The notes under the pieces: model-generated
Databases searched by the model: none
Told to the model about the DNA's origin: nothing
Seen by the model: the letters and a program-made list of their open reading frames with translations, nothing else
Part shown: piece by piece, positions 1-8,513 of the stretch
Numbering within the stretch: position 1 is the first letter of the stretch
How the letters are laid out: every line of letters starts with the position of its first letter
Source of the DNA: Patescibacteria group bacterium
GTDB taxonomy: Bacteria > Patescibacteriota > Patescibacteriia > 2-12-FULL-60-25
Direction of reading: 5' to 3'
DNA: 64,000 bases
NCBI GenBank assembly: GCA_018061025.1
Contig: JAGOUY010000004.1
Location: forward strand, 46,099 to 110,098
Program-made: the position numbers and the translations under genes

Positions 1-87
1 AAAAGAGTTTCAACACCTCTCTCAGTTTAACGCCTCAGCCCCGTCAACCCATTCCCGTCTTTCACAAAGAATGATCGTTACCGCGTT

Positions 88-139
88 AATACCATACAAA
101 AAAGCCGCAGTCGTCGTGAAACGTGCTGCAGCTTTTGTC
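88..139 (+). terminator. Hairpin next to left attachment copy A
   Basis: A GC-rich hairpin (arms near 94-100 and 126-133, one G-T mismatch) ends in a short T-run. Its sequence is clearly homologous to 7293-7340, which lies between the decayed integrase and attachment copy B. It is therefore probably the terminator of a third integrase gene whose body lies to the left of the window. That last point is inference: the 87 bases before it show no recognisable integrase residues. Confidence 0.5.
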
Positions 140-140
140 A

Positions 141-194
141 TGGCGGAGCCACGTCGCTCGCGAGCGACGTGGCGGAGAGGGAGGGATTCGAACC
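141..194. other. Attachment-site copy A (tRNA-Ser 3' end duplicate), interrupted by a palindrome
   Basis: Bases 170-194 repeat the 3' end (CCA, discriminator, acceptor strand and T-arm) of tRNA-Ser(GCT) at 14692-14716. The remaining tRNA body is absent. The first eight bases, TGGCGGAG, occur twice (141-148 and 170-177) with a palindrome between them. This is the leftmost of three core copies and marks the left edge of the first integrated element. Confidence 0.75.
148..173. repeat. 26-bp perfect palindrome (family centred on TCGCGA)
   Basis: The centre reads ACGTCGCTCGCGAGCGACGT and is extended by GCC/GGC on the sides. The palindrome core is bracketed by direct repeats TGGCGGAG (141-148, 170-177), as expected of an insertion with target duplication. 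Relatives occur at 15669-15690, 23107-23132, 31786-31811, 51285-51311 and near 61979. Confidence 0.8.
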
Positions 195-364
195 CGACTT
201 CGCTAAAGCTACGTCGGGCGCAGCCCAAGGCTCAACACCCCGAAGAAGCTGGCAACGACGACAAGACGCGATAAGAACGTGAACACTCGCAAAATAGCAG
301 GAAAAATCTCTAAAACATTTAACATGGGTAACCGGTGGGCAACTGATTGGGAAGGCATGCAAAG

Positions 365-384
365 CCCCTTGTGAGAGGGGTTTT
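365..384. terminator. Small hairpin downstream of the zinc-ribbon gene
   Basis: CCCCT (365-369) pairs with AGGGG (376-380). A TTTT follows on the plus strand and a CTTT on the minus strand. It sits just beyond the stop of the minus-strand gene at 388-636 and is a plausible, rather weak, terminator for it. Confidence 0.45.
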
Positions 385-387
385 GTG

Positions 388-636
388 TTAGTCCTTTAAG
401 TTTTTATAATGCGCCGCCTCCGCGTCGGTTAGTGGAGGCAGGTGCTTCGCGACATCTGCAGCTCCCGCTGCTTCCCATTGTGCCCAATCTTCTTGATCGC
501 CTATAACACGGACGTATTCCTCGCACCCGTCCACGAACAATGCGCCGCATTTGCAGGTCGTGAGATTCTTCTTGGTATTTGCCGGCATCTCATCGCCGCA
601 CTTTTTGCACTTGTAGCAAGTTTCGGTTGTAGGCAT
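388..636 (-). CDS. Small zinc-ribbon protein, unknown function
   Basis: The product has 82 residues. The N-terminal half carries a CxxCxxC arrangement and a later CxC pair (CYKCKKCG, then CKCG), consistent with one zinc-binding ribbon. The C-terminal half is acidic and probably helical. The gene lies just inside attachment copy A, at the edge of the defence-carrying element, and points away from the Shedu gene. No Shine-Dalgarno sequence precedes the ATG. I do not recognise a specific family. The cysteine spacing makes it more likely real than the overlapping plus-strand frame. Confidence 0.6.
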   Translation of the reverse strand: MPTTETCYKCKKCGDEMPANTKKNLTTCKCGALFVDGCEEYVRVIGDQEDWAQWEAAGAADVAKHLPPLTDAEAAHYKNLKD

Positions 637-1003
637 ATATTTTCAATCATTCTCCAAGATGGAATTAATTGCAATGCACTGTCTATACCCCTACAGGGGA
701 ATAGACATATTTTGCACCCATTTCACATCTACGTTGAGCCAAATATTCAACCAGTTTCTATTTGTGTTTTGGGTTTTTGGGTTTTCGTACGCGGTTCTGG
801 CTATTCAAGATTAGTGAATGAAGTACTGAAAATGTCATCCATTCACGCAAAGTTTTTCCATTTTAGCCAAATTTTACGTTTCTAGGTTAATAACCTGGAA
901 TTTGGAACGTTGTGTTATCTTAGGACTGCTCGTCGAATAACTGCAGCATACCCTGCATATCGTTAATTTCAAGTTTTGAATTTTCGTAATCGAAAACAGA
1001 AAT
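637..1003. other. Intergenic, AT-rich, no gene seen
   Basis: This is the divergent region between the zinc-ribbon gene and the Shedu gene. A plus-strand frame crosses it without a convincing start or a recognisable product. Only the promoter at its right end is supported. Confidence 0.5.
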
Positions 1004-1032
1004 TTGTCAGCTCTAGTATCTTCAAATAAGCT
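1004..1032 (+). promoter_or_regulatory. Promoter of the Shedu gene
   Basis: TTGTCA (1004-1009) and TAAGCT (1027-1032) are separated by 17 bp. The expected transcription start lies only a few bases before the ATG at 1045 and there is no Shine-Dalgarno sequence, so the message would have almost no leader. Confidence 0.5.
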
Positions 1033-1044
1033 AGAAGTACTTTT

Positions 1045-2121
1045 ATGGACGAAGAAACCTATCAGCTCACCAGTACTTCATCTAGCTCGATGAGAGTCAA
1101 TGACCGTGTCATCCAAGAAACTGGCATGACGCGCAAAATTTTACGAGCAACGGTGGTTGAGAATCCAAAAAATCCCCTTGCTGGCTTCAAGGTGGCGTTG
1201 GTTCACCAACGAAAAAAGACCTCTGACCAATGGGAAGACGCTGCAGCGATCAATCTAAGTGCATTGAAAGCTGGTGAAGGCGTGCGTCTTGATCTGAATA
1301 GCGAAGCCACACTTAAGCTGTTTACCGAGCTACAATCGTTACAGGCTATCAGCTCAGAATACGGAGTTCAGTTCGGACAAAAAATCATTGAGGTGCAAAA
1401 GATTGATTCGGCACAGGCAGACAAGGTCAGAAAATTGATTTCGGACCAATATCCTTCGGAGATGCTTCAACTTTTGGATGAAAAACATCCGGAACTCATT
1501 TCCAAATTAGCTGCTATCAAAATTCAGCAAGAGCGAAAAGGGACTCTTAAGGAATTTCAAGCATCGTTAAAGCAAGAGTTTCCGGAAAGTTATTGGCAGA
1601 AGTTTTTTGAAACAAATCCATGGATTTTTGGATATGGTCTAAGGTACCAGTTTCTAAAACCAGCAATTGAAGGACAGCCCCATTATGGAGCCAAGAATAT
1701 CCAAGGAACGGGTGGGCAAGAGGGCGACTTTCTTCAAACAACGGAGGCCGCTGTTCGATTTACAGTTCTTGTCGAGATAAAAAAACCACAAACGCCCTTA
1801 CTCAAGGATGAGTATCGCAATGGCTCCTGGCGGGTATCCGATGAGATAGTTGGAGGTGTATCGCAATTGCAGAATAATTGTCGCACCTGGGATGTGTCTG
1901 GGTCTCGACAAGAAGAAAATCTTGAGCACCTAAAGAATACATATACTGTAGAGCCCAAGGCTATCCTTGTCGTGGGTAATAGCAATGAACTTGATAGCCA
2001 CGCCAAGCGGACATCTTTCGAGCTCTTTAGACGGAATCTTCACAATCCCGATCTTCTCACGTTCGATGAGCTCTACGAACGAGCAAAATTTATCGTTGAA
2101 AATAATGAAATCCCCGATTGA
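1045..2121 (+). CDS. sduA: Shedu-type anti-phage nuclease (DUF4263)
   Basis: The product has 358 residues. The C-terminal half shows the Shedu/DUF4263 pattern: a W..FF..NPWIFGYGL block near residues 183-199, then GQEGDFL near 224-230 and VEIKKP near 243-249. The last two supply the D...ExK residues of a PD-(D/E)XK nuclease. Shedu is a single-gene antiphage defence system whose nuclease domain is held in check by variable N-terminal domains. Here the N-terminal part (residues 1-170) matches nothing I know and may be the sensing part. The gene is followed by a putative restriction enzyme and two methyltransferases, so it belongs to a defence cluster inside an integrated element. Confidence 0.8.
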   Translation: MDEETYQLTSTSSSSMRVNDRVIQETGMTRKILRATVVENPKNPLAGFKVALVHQRKKTSDQWEDAAAINLSALKAGEGVRLDLNSEATLKLFTELQSLQAISSEYGVQFGQKIIEVQKIDSAQADKVRKLISDQYPSEMLQLLDEKHPELISKLAAIKIQQERKGTLKEFQASLKQEFPESYWQKFFETNPWIFGYGLRYQFLKPAIEGQPHYGAKNIQGTGGQEGDFLQTTEAAVRFTVLVEIKKPQTPLLKDEYRNGSWRVSDEIVGGVSQLQNNCRTWDVSGSRQEENLEHLKNTYTVEPKAILVVGNSNELDSHAKRTSFELFRRNLHNPDLLTFDELYERAKFIVENNEIPD

Positions 2122-2169
2122 GCCAAGGATAGCCTGATGGACGTAGTTTCTATATACTGAACTCCGTCT

Positions 2170-4170
2170 ATGGCCAAGTCAGAAATCCCAGAAAATTTTC
2201 GTATTCACGGAGACAACATTCTTGAATGTGAGACGGCCCTAAAGCTAGTTTGCGAGGCCTTCGGCGTAGAACCGAAAATTGCAGACGGTCCAGCATATGC
2301 GCCTCTATACGAAGTGCCTATTCCTGCAGGAAACATCTTGATCAGACTCCTTCCAGGATACGGTCGATGGAGTGTTGATATCCAAAAACACATAGCCCAT
2401 AGAGGAGGTGTTTTAAGAGAGGCTACGGATGCCATTATCACTCAAGTCAAATCCACTGATGATGACTATGAAGAAGTTTTGTTGATCGCTTTTGAATTCT
2501 GCGGCGCTCTGCCCGCCGGGAATAATGCATGGCAAAGATGTGGCAGGGCGCTGGCCATGGCTTACGCAAAAATACCTTATTTGTATTTCGCGGAAATTGG
2601 GGGCTTGGAGTTAGACGAGGACAGAAAAATCAAAGCTCCACGCTTCCCTAATCCATTAATACCGTATGGATATTTAACACTCGGAGTGGTTGAACAAACG
2701 ATGGCGTTGCCCATCTTCATGCCGAGCCCAACAATCTCATCCGAGAACACGAAAAGGTTCGCTGATGCCTTTGGTAAAGGAGAGGCGTTAAAAGTGATTA
2801 AAGCTATTTTTACCGATGAAGACTCTTCTGAAAATATTAAGGTTCTGCATCAGAAGGCTCGACAAGCTTTAGCGATTCTTTCGAGTCTTCGAAAGAAGAA
2901 CGACGTGTTAGAACCGGACGAGTGGCGTACATTGGATCAAGAAAATACTGGAGAAAAGAAAGCTATCTGGCTATTAGATAGAAAGATGCCATGGCATAAG
3001 AAGACCGGCATAGGGTCTCTGAATGCATCTTTCAAGAATCTTCTCAAGAAGGTCACCAGGGCTGGTGCTGTTGCGGCTGGATCCAAAGACATGCCGCTCT
3101 GTGTCCTGGGTTCACAGAGTCGACGAGAACTAGGAGCTGCGATTGAAAAGATCTATAGCAAAAGAGTTAGCGAATCATTCGTTACTTGGGTAAAGAATGG
3201 AGAACATCCCTTAGTTTGTGTATGGATCGCTGGCTTCAAGCCTCGTGGTGATGATTCTCGGCCAGATCGTGGCCTAGTTCCATTGGCGAGAATGGTTTTT
3301 GGTAGAAAAAATGTAGATGTTCTTTCTATCATCTACGGTCCTGGAAAAGAGAGTGCCTGGAAAAGATTCCAGACCGATATGTTTGAGTTAGCAAGAACAA
3401 ACGGTTTATGGGAATCAGTTTTAAAACTTAGTGACGCTGTACTTATTGATAGTCCAACGAGTAGAAAAATGGGAAACGTCGGATTTGTTTTGGAAGGAAT
3501 GGAAGAATCTCACGAGGAAGAGCAGTTACCCCTGGCAAGCCTAACACCGTCCTTTGGGGAACACGATGTCGATTCGGTGATACACCTCATTTTTTCAAAC
3601 TCTGTTAATGAGTGTGTCTTTGAAGGATTATGCAATCCACCCGGAGGCGATTGGAGCGGCGTATCTCTATATGATTTCAAAGGACAGCTCGAATTTAGAT
3701 GGACCTCCTTGCCTCGAGTGTCTGGAGAAATGGCAAAGCGTCCGGATCATCTCATTCAGTTCATGAAGGGCGAAGTTTTACTCGCCTTGGAATCAAAAGA
3801 TACCGTTGCTACGCTTGAGGAGAAAATAGGCAAACGACTGGTGTACTATGTAAAAAAGTTGATTGAGAAGCCTCCGATTATTAGTCGGAAAAATCGCCTT
3901 TCATCTTGGTTTTTCCAAGGTTTACAACTCATTAATGAATTTAACATCATCTCAGGTGCGGCGATTCGATATACGGATGAAGCCTGTCTGCATAGAGCTC
4001 TGAAGCACGGTGAGGTCGATATTGTGCTTGCGGTTGAGTTTGACGCTACCCATCAAGTCACGACAATCCATGTAATGGCTACGAAAAATGTAAAGCTTGT
4101 GAAAGAAAAGATCGTCACCTTGGCTTCGAGATTCGGCTCGTGGCTCCAAGTAAAAACGTATCAGGCTTAA
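2170..4170 (+). CDS. Putative restriction endonuclease partner of the two methyltransferases
   Basis: The product has 666 residues. It opens with FRIHGDNILECETAL (about residues 11-25), a start I associate with restriction-enzyme-like proteins. An acidic patch IAFEFCGALPAGNNAW lies near residues 106-121 and could hold catalytic residues. I cannot assign a nuclease fold with certainty. The main argument is context: it ends 4 bp inside the convergent Dam-type methyltransferase gene and sits next to a second methyltransferase, so endonuclease plus two methylases would make a complete system. It could also be another defence protein. A TATACT -10-like box lies at 2153-2158. Confidence 0.5.
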   Translation: MAKSEIPENFRIHGDNILECETALKLVCEAFGVEPKIADGPAYAPLYEVPIPAGNILIRLLPGYGRWSVDIQKHIAHRGGVLREATDAIITQVKSTDDDYEEVLLIAFEFCGALPAGNNAWQRCGRALAMAYAKIPYLYFAEIGGLELDEDRKIKAPRFPNPLIPYGYLTLGVVEQTMALPIFMPSPTISSENTKRFADAFGKGEALKVIKAIFTDEDSSENIKVLHQKARQALAILSSLRKKNDVLEPDEWRTLDQENTGEKKAIWLLDRKMPWHKKTGIGSLNASFKNLLKKVTRAGAVAAGSKDMPLCVLGSQSRRELGAAIEKIYSKRVSESFVTWVKNGEHPLVCVWIAGFKPRGDDSRPDRGLVPLARMVFGRKNVDVLSIIYGPGKESAWKRFQTDMFELARTNGLWESVLKLSDAVLIDSPTSRKMGNVGFVLEGMEESHEEEQLPLASLTPSFGEHDVDSVIHLIFSNSVNECVFEGLCNPPGGDWSGVSLYDFKGQLEFRWTSLPRVSGEMAKRPDHLIQFMKGEVLLALESKDTVATLEEKIGKRLVYYVKKLIEKPPIISRKNRLSSWFFQGLQLINEFNIISGAAIRYTDEACLHRALKHGEVDIVLAVEFDATHQVTTIHVMATKNVKLVKEKIVTLASRFGSWLQVKTYQA

Positions 4171-4976
4171 TAGTTTAGGTAGAGAGATTCTAGAACGCTC
4201 TCCACTTTTTTATTTTGAACTTTATTGAAGGTTGAATTTCCTGACTCAAGCAGGACATGTCTCTTATATAGATTTTTTGGTAACTCAACCATGTAGGACT
4301 TTTCACCACGATGTCCATCGAAGGACAATGCGAATTTTACGTTGCGCTGATTAAGATCTTTTAGATACTCAAGAAACTCATCATATGCGATTGTTCCAAA
4401 ATATCTTCCCTTGGTATGAAAATACGGAGGGTCAAGATAAATAAAATCTCCATCCGAAGCTTTTTTTGTGGACTCGACATAACTTGCATGGACAAATCGA
4501 TGTCCCTTTATGATCGTCGACCACTGGTGGATGATTCTACCCAAGCGTTCGCTTACCATTCCTTTTCTTGAAAGATGGAACGAATTGTTAAACTCACCTT
4601 GTCTGTTAAATCGAATCAATCCATTTACACACGTTCTTGTAAGAAATAATAGGTCATGCGGCGACTTTGTTTGATTAAAAGAATCTCTAACATCATAATA
4701 GTATAAATGCCCTTTATCTTGTAACGTTTTCCAGCGTTTATCATATTCATCCGCCACCGTCTGAGGATCTTGTTTCACTGTATTCCAGAGTTGGATCAAG
4801 GACTCACAAACATCGCCGCAAACAGCTTTTTTTGGGTCAAGATTTCCTAAAATAGAACCACCTCCTAGAAATGGTTCATAGTAGGTATCTATGTCTTTAG
4901 GGAAGAAAGCAATGATCTCACGTGCTTGAGATCTTTTGCTTCCGCTCCACTTGATAACTGGTTGAATGATGGTCAT
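4167..4976 (-). CDS. D12-class (Dam-type) adenine-N6 DNA methyltransferase
   Basis: The product has 269 residues. The motifs are in the alpha-class order of the D12 family: KWSGSKR near residues 8-14 (the family's N-terminal GxKR-like motif), YEPFLGGGS near 33-41 (SAM-binding motif I) and YLDPPYF near 179-185 (catalytic motif IV). Length is normal for the family. It transfers a methyl group from S-adenosylmethionine to adenine N6 in a short DNA site. The gene is 3 bp from the second methyltransferase on the same strand. The pair resembles DpnII-like systems that use one D12 enzyme and one beta-class enzyme. The target site cannot be read from the sequence. Confidence 0.85.
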   Translation of the reverse strand: MTIIQPVIKWSGSKRSQAREIIAFFPKDIDTYYEPFLGGGSILGNLDPKKAVCGDVCESLIQLWNTVKQDPQTVADEYDKRWKTLQDKGHLYYYDVRDSFNQTKSPHDLLFLTRTCVNGLIRFNRQGEFNNSFHLSRKGMVSERLGRIIHQWSTIIKGHRFVHASYVESTKKASDGDFIYLDPPYFHTKGRYFGTIAYDEFLEYLKDLNQRNVKFALSFDGHRGEKSYMVELPKNLYKRHVLLESGNSTFNKVQNKKVESVLESLYLNY

Positions 4977-4979
4977 AAG

Positions 4980-6074
4980 TTAAAATAGCTTTCTCACTTT
5001 CTGAGCATTGTCGAGACGCTTCTTTGCGATATCTACATAAGCCTCATCTAGCTCGATGCCGATATATCTTCGATTCAGCTCTGCTGCTGCCAAACACTCA
5101 GAACCAACCCCTGCAAATGGTGAAACCACCAACTCGTTCTCTTTTGAGCTCAACGAGATGATCCGTTTACAGATGCTTAGCGGCTTTTGAGTTGGATGCT
5201 TCCCAAACTGCAACTCCCTTCTCTCTTTGTTGTTCGGAATATCCCAAACAGTTCGCATTTGCTTATCCTGTTTTTTTATTTGATCAGAGGAATCAAACCA
5301 GGTCTTTGATCCAGGGTAATCGAAATAGTATTTTCTCTTTTTTCCACCTACATGACCCCAAAGTAGAGTTTCATGACTTGCCGTAAACCTTCTGCCGGAG
5401 AGATTTGGAAATGCGTTTCGCTTGTACCAAATGATCTCATTGATAATTTCAATCTCGAGAATCTGAAAGGCTACATTTATAATTCCCGTGTTGTGGTACG
5501 TTCCAAAAATCCAGATCGAGCCAGACGGCTTGAGTACTCGTTTCGCCTCGGTTAGCCAGGCGAGAGTAAAAGAGAAGTAATCCTGCAAGGGCATGTTGTC
5601 CCAATTTTCCATCACCTTGCTCCATTTGCCACCAAACCCCTGTAAGCTCTTCGCGCCAGACCATGACCAGTTTCCGCCTTGTGAAAGATTGTAGGGCGGA
5701 TCAGCTACTATCAAATCAACCGAGGCACCCGGCATCTTTTTTAGAAAATCAATCACGTCGGCATGCACTATTTGATTAACCGGAATATCTGTTTTAGTAA
5801 TTCTATTGCTATCAAATTTTAAGCTAATGTTCTGCGTTACTGGCTCGGCAACCGTCTCTCTCTGGACGACCTCCAATGCTCTAGGATGATTATCTATTTT
5901 TTTGAGATACCCTAGTCCCTCTAGTGCCTCCACATGATGATGCGCTGTAGAAACTGAAGCTAAGTCAAAATATGAAGCAATCTCCTCAAGAGAGGGAGCG
6001 TATTCATGCGAAGAGGTGTATTTGGAAATAAAATCCAACACCTCTTTTTGTTTTTTTGTTATCAATCCAAGCAT
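4980..6074 (-). CDS. LexA-like DNA-binding domain fused to a beta-class DNA methyltransferase
   Basis: The product has 364 residues from the ATG at 6074. An in-frame extension upstream to 6137 is unlikely because the promoter lies inside it. Residues 1-65 match the LexA N-terminal winged helix (GLITKKQKEVLDFI, YAPSLEEIA, HHHVEALEGLGYL). The methyltransferase follows, with VADPPYNL near residue 125 (motif IV) before SPFAGVGSE near 318 (motif I), the order of beta-class N6-adenine or N4-cytosine enzymes. LexA's autoprotease domain is missing. The fusion suggests that the enzyme binds DNA at its own promoter and tunes methylase expression. That role is inference. Confidence 0.85.
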   Translation of the reverse strand: MLGLITKKQKEVLDFISKYTSSHEYAPSLEEIASYFDLASVSTAHHHVEALEGLGYLKKIDNHPRALEVVQRETVAEPVTQNISLKFDSNRITKTDIPVNQIVHADVIDFLKKMPGASVDLIVADPPYNLSQGGNWSWSGAKSLQGFGGKWSKVMENWDNMPLQDYFSFTLAWLTEAKRVLKPSGSIWIFGTYHNTGIINVAFQILEIEIINEIIWYKRNAFPNLSGRRFTASHETLLWGHVGGKKRKYYFDYPGSKTWFDSSDQIKKQDKQMRTVWDIPNNKERRELQFGKHPTQKPLSICKRIISLSSKENELVVSPFAGVGSECLAAAELNRRYIGIELDEAYVDIAKKRLDNAQKVRKLF

Positions 6075-6080
6075 GTAGGC

Positions 6081-6109
6081 ATTATATAGAAAATGAATAG
6101 AAAGTGTAA
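6081..6109 (-). promoter_or_regulatory. Leaderless promoter of the LexA-methyltransferase gene
   Basis: On the minus strand, TTACAC (6104-6109) and TATAAT (6081-6086) are 17 bp apart. Six bases separate the -10 box from the ATG at 6074, so transcription should begin at or next to the A of the start codon. No Shine-Dalgarno sequence is present. Confidence 0.65.
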
Positions 6110-6196
6110 GTGGACAATTCCCGCTAATAAAGCGCATTAAATCTCATTGGGGATAACTCCCGCTTTTCCAAGAAGCCATTCGTTAACCTATGCGTC

Positions 6197-6532
6197 ATGA
6201 AGCTAACGAAGATTGAAGATGCTTTTGGCAAAACGTAAATCGGATCATTCGTGATGCACTATCCTGTGGTTGGATTCGCTTTGGGTTCGCAGGCGGCTGC
6301 AATGATCCTTGAGATTCTTATTTGCTGGGACGGCTCATAGCACGATCCGGAAGGATGGATCTATAAAAGTCACGTTGGACTGTCGGCGGAGACCGGACTA
6401 AGCCCGTGACAACGACGACCAGCTATTAAGCGTTTGATAGATCTTGGATTGGTAAAAAAAGAGATTGAGCGGTGTTCCGCCCACGAATGGCTTTTTGTTA
6501 CAGAAGAGCAGAATTCAGGAATGGTGGCCTGA
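6197..6532 (+). pseudogene. Decayed replication-initiator-like HTH gene
   Basis: One frame starting at ATG 6197 reads continuously as a recognisable protein, HYPVVGFALGSQAAAMILEI, then GWIYKSH, SAETGLSP and AIKRLIDLGLV. This pattern is that of DNA-binding proteins from phage or plasmid replication modules. It is broken by in-frame TAA (6236-6238), TAG (6338-6340) and a later TGA. Because all three stop codons interrupt it, recoding cannot rescue the frame. The pseudogene lies between the defence genes and the decayed excisionase-integrase, where a replication gene would be expected. Confidence 0.65.
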
Positions 6533-6940
6533 TCATTGCAATAGGAATAATTTGTCGCTATCGACGAATCTAAAAAGCGATGAACAGCCGGCACCCGATG
6601 CACCAATCCATCTATGTACATCTAAAACTCCTGACGCTACAGACATTCCTACACCGGTTTTGAAAGAAGGAAGTCCATCAAATGGAATCGGCAGGCACAT
6701 GCCTGATGAGACAAGCACGGACGAAGCGCTCCAAAAATCCGAGAAGAAAGTTCCACTAACAATCCTAACACTTCCATCCCATCCGAGGATAACCCGACTA
6801 TTTCCGGTACACCCTGAAATATTCTGTTCGTAAGCGATTTCACGCTTTGATACTTCATTAATTTTTAGCCTAAGCTATGGTCAACATGCCTTGCCAAGAA
6901 GGATCAACACGACCAACTGATCGCTCATTCACAATCCAAT
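6533..6940 (+). other. Decayed sequence, no intact gene
   Basis: Several short frames occur on both strands. None has a convincing start, composition or recognisable motif. This is probably the eroded remainder of the replication gene and its neighbours. Confidence 0.45.
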
Positions 6941-7319
6941 ATGACCCAAACCATCTCACCTCCCGGGATCGGAGCATTGCTCTCAACCGATGGTTTGGTG
7001 GAGATACTTGGCGTTTCTCGCCTGACGGTATATCGCCTCATCGAGCGCCGCGCGCTGCCAGTCTATCAGGTGTGCCGGCGCATCCGTGCAAGCGATCAAG
7101 AATCTACTCGACCATTCCACGCTTACGATGACACTTCGCTACGCGCATCTGGCTCTGGAAACGCTATGCGATACGATCGAGCCTTTGGAGCCTCAACAGC
7201 CGTCCAAAGTTTGGGCAACCGGTGGTCAACGTGACATTCCGACAGCTCCGATCAATCTCGTCTTTGCGACAGCGTTCAACCTACCACTCAACCATACAAA
7301 AAAGCCGCAGTCGCGGTGA
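6941..7319 (+). pseudogene. Excisionase-integrase remnant joined by an internal deletion
   Basis: The first part encodes an excisionase-type helix-turn-helix, GLVEILGVSRLTVYRLIERR followed by ALPVYQVCRR. It corresponds closely to the intact excisionase at 13206-13505. Near 7080 it runs into a different frame encoding the last part of a tyrosine recombinase (AIKNLLDHSTLTMTLRYAHL, with the catalytic-tyrosine region), which matches the intact integrase at about 14430-14500. Everything between, including the catalytic arginine and the HxxR motif, is gone. A deletion in an ancestral xis-int pair explains this. The element can no longer excise with its own enzyme. Confidence 0.75.
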
Positions 7320-7340
7320 AGCCTTCTGCAGCTTTATTGA
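7293..7340 (+). terminator. Terminator after the decayed integrase
   Basis: This is a hairpin with a short T-run, homologous to the hairpin at 88-139. It lies directly before attachment copy B, the same relation as between the intact integrase and its tRNA target. Confidence 0.5.
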
Positions 7341-7365
7341 TGGCGGAGAGGGAGGGATTCGAACC
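7339..7365. other. Attachment-site copy B
   Basis: These 27 bp are identical to 14690-14716, the 3' end of tRNA-Ser(GCT) including CCA and part of the T-arm. The identity stops abruptly at 7366. The copy separates the left, decayed element from the right, intact one and would be the left junction (attL or attR) for the intact integrase. Confidence 0.85.
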
Positions 7366-7764
7366 TGTTAAGGGGGTAATACAGGGGAGAAGATCGGAAT
7401 AGAGAAGGATAAGAGAGATCGACGATTAAACCCTAAATGACGCAAAGCCACTTATCTTAGCTAGACGAGTGGCCTCAATAACTAACTTCTTAATGTCTAC
7501 CAGGTGTCAGCCGATGAGAGGCTGTAGTTACGGATAGACGGGGGTGGGTGGATATCATTTCACCCACCTTCATGGATGGGACTCCGACAGAGGTAGAAGA
7601 TTCACCAGCTCAAATATGCGCGCACCATTTTTTAGAAATTGTGTTGAGTCTTATTGCGTAAGATTATCTGGAACGGCGGCAGGTTGGGCTCAGCTTCTTT
7701 GCTTGGGGTGATTGCGCGGTAATGATAAGTTTTAAGGTGGCTAAAAATTGGTTATTGCCCATAT
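7366..7764. other. Intergenic, no gene seen
   Basis: This is the left end of the intact element. I see no credible coding frame. A hairpin pairs GGTGGGTG (7543-7550) with CACCCACC (7561-7568). It lacks a T-run, so it is not clearly a terminator. Confidence 0.45.
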
Positions 7765-8508
7765 TTATTTCGTCGTTACTCTTACCGCACAGTCAGGTGT
7801 GGTCACGGCACATTTATAACCAATATCGAGATTCATAATTCGTCCGTATCTCGCGGTTGACACAAGGGCAGCAAGATAGTCATTGGTTTTTAGCTGACTA
7901 AGAATATCTGTGGGAGTAAAGTCATTCTTTCGATACGCTACATTATTTAAGGCGAGTGGTACGTCTTTGAGATTATATAATAGCTCAGTATATTGTGTCG
8001 GTTCGCCACGTCGTGATTGGCTCAAATCCAAGAGGCCGCCATTAAATTGGCCATCTTTTCTGTAAAACCAAATACCATCGTATCTTGGATCAATTGCTGT
8101 AAAATTAGCTCTTTGATCGTTCGCTCCAGCTTTAATATAAATATAGGCATCCTCAAGAGAGCCAATAATTTCAACCCTTCTTCCTGCGTTGCTTAAAGCT
8201 TGGCCAGCATTTTGCAAATAGTCAGAAGGGGTCTCAACCCCTTTTGGATAAATAGTAGTTTTTTTATACGAATCGAATATTTTCCAGTCAGTGAGGGGCG
8301 CGGAAATGATTTGTCCCTGTTCAGGGTTAATTGTGCTAGTTGCCACCTCAATATCAACAGAACTTATCGTGTTGGTGGGTGGATTAACTGGAATATCTTT
8401 ACGCCTTAAGAGTAAATAATCAGCTCCAGTATATCCAACAATAAAAAGGATTACCAAAAGGATTCCTAGCCAAATCTGCTTCACTGTAACGTTCTCGTTA
8501 TCTCCCAT
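7765..8508 (-). CDS. Membrane-anchored protein of the integrated element, unknown
   Basis: The product has 247 residues. A single hydrophobic segment near residues 12-32 follows a short polar N-terminus, so the protein is probably anchored with its C-terminal 210 residues outside. The soluble part has two late cysteines (CAVTTPDC), a possible disulfide. I recognise no family. It is 5 bp downstream of another small membrane protein on the same strand, so the two are probably co-transcribed. In an integrated element such a pair could be entry exclusion, superinfection exclusion or surface cargo, but nothing in the sequence decides this. Confidence 0.65.
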   Translation of the reverse strand: MGDNENVTVKQIWLGILLVILFIVGYTGADYLLLRRKDIPVNPPTNTISSVDIEVATSTINPEQGQIISAPLTDWKIFDSYKKTTIYPKGVETPSDYLQNAGQALSNAGRRVEIIGSLEDAYIYIKAGANDQRANFTAIDPRYDGIWFYRKDGQFNGGLLDLSQSRRGEPTQYTELLYNLKDVPLALNNVAYRKNDFTPTDILSQLKTNDYLAALVSTARYGRIMNLDIGYKCAVTTPDCAVRVTTK

Positions 8509-8513
8509 ATTAA

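Noticed and set aside
442..885. 147-residue plus-strand frame opposite and beyond the zinc-ribbon gene
   Set aside because: No ribosome site, no recognisable motif, and half of it is antisense to a gene with a clear CxxC pattern.
6197..6532. Recoded stop codons instead of a pseudogene
   Set aside because: TAA, TAG and TGA all interrupt the frame, and TGA ends many intact genes in this window.
6465..6833. 122-residue plus-strand frame in the decayed region
   Set aside because: It is out of frame with the recognisable decayed replication gene and has no start signal or familiar motif.
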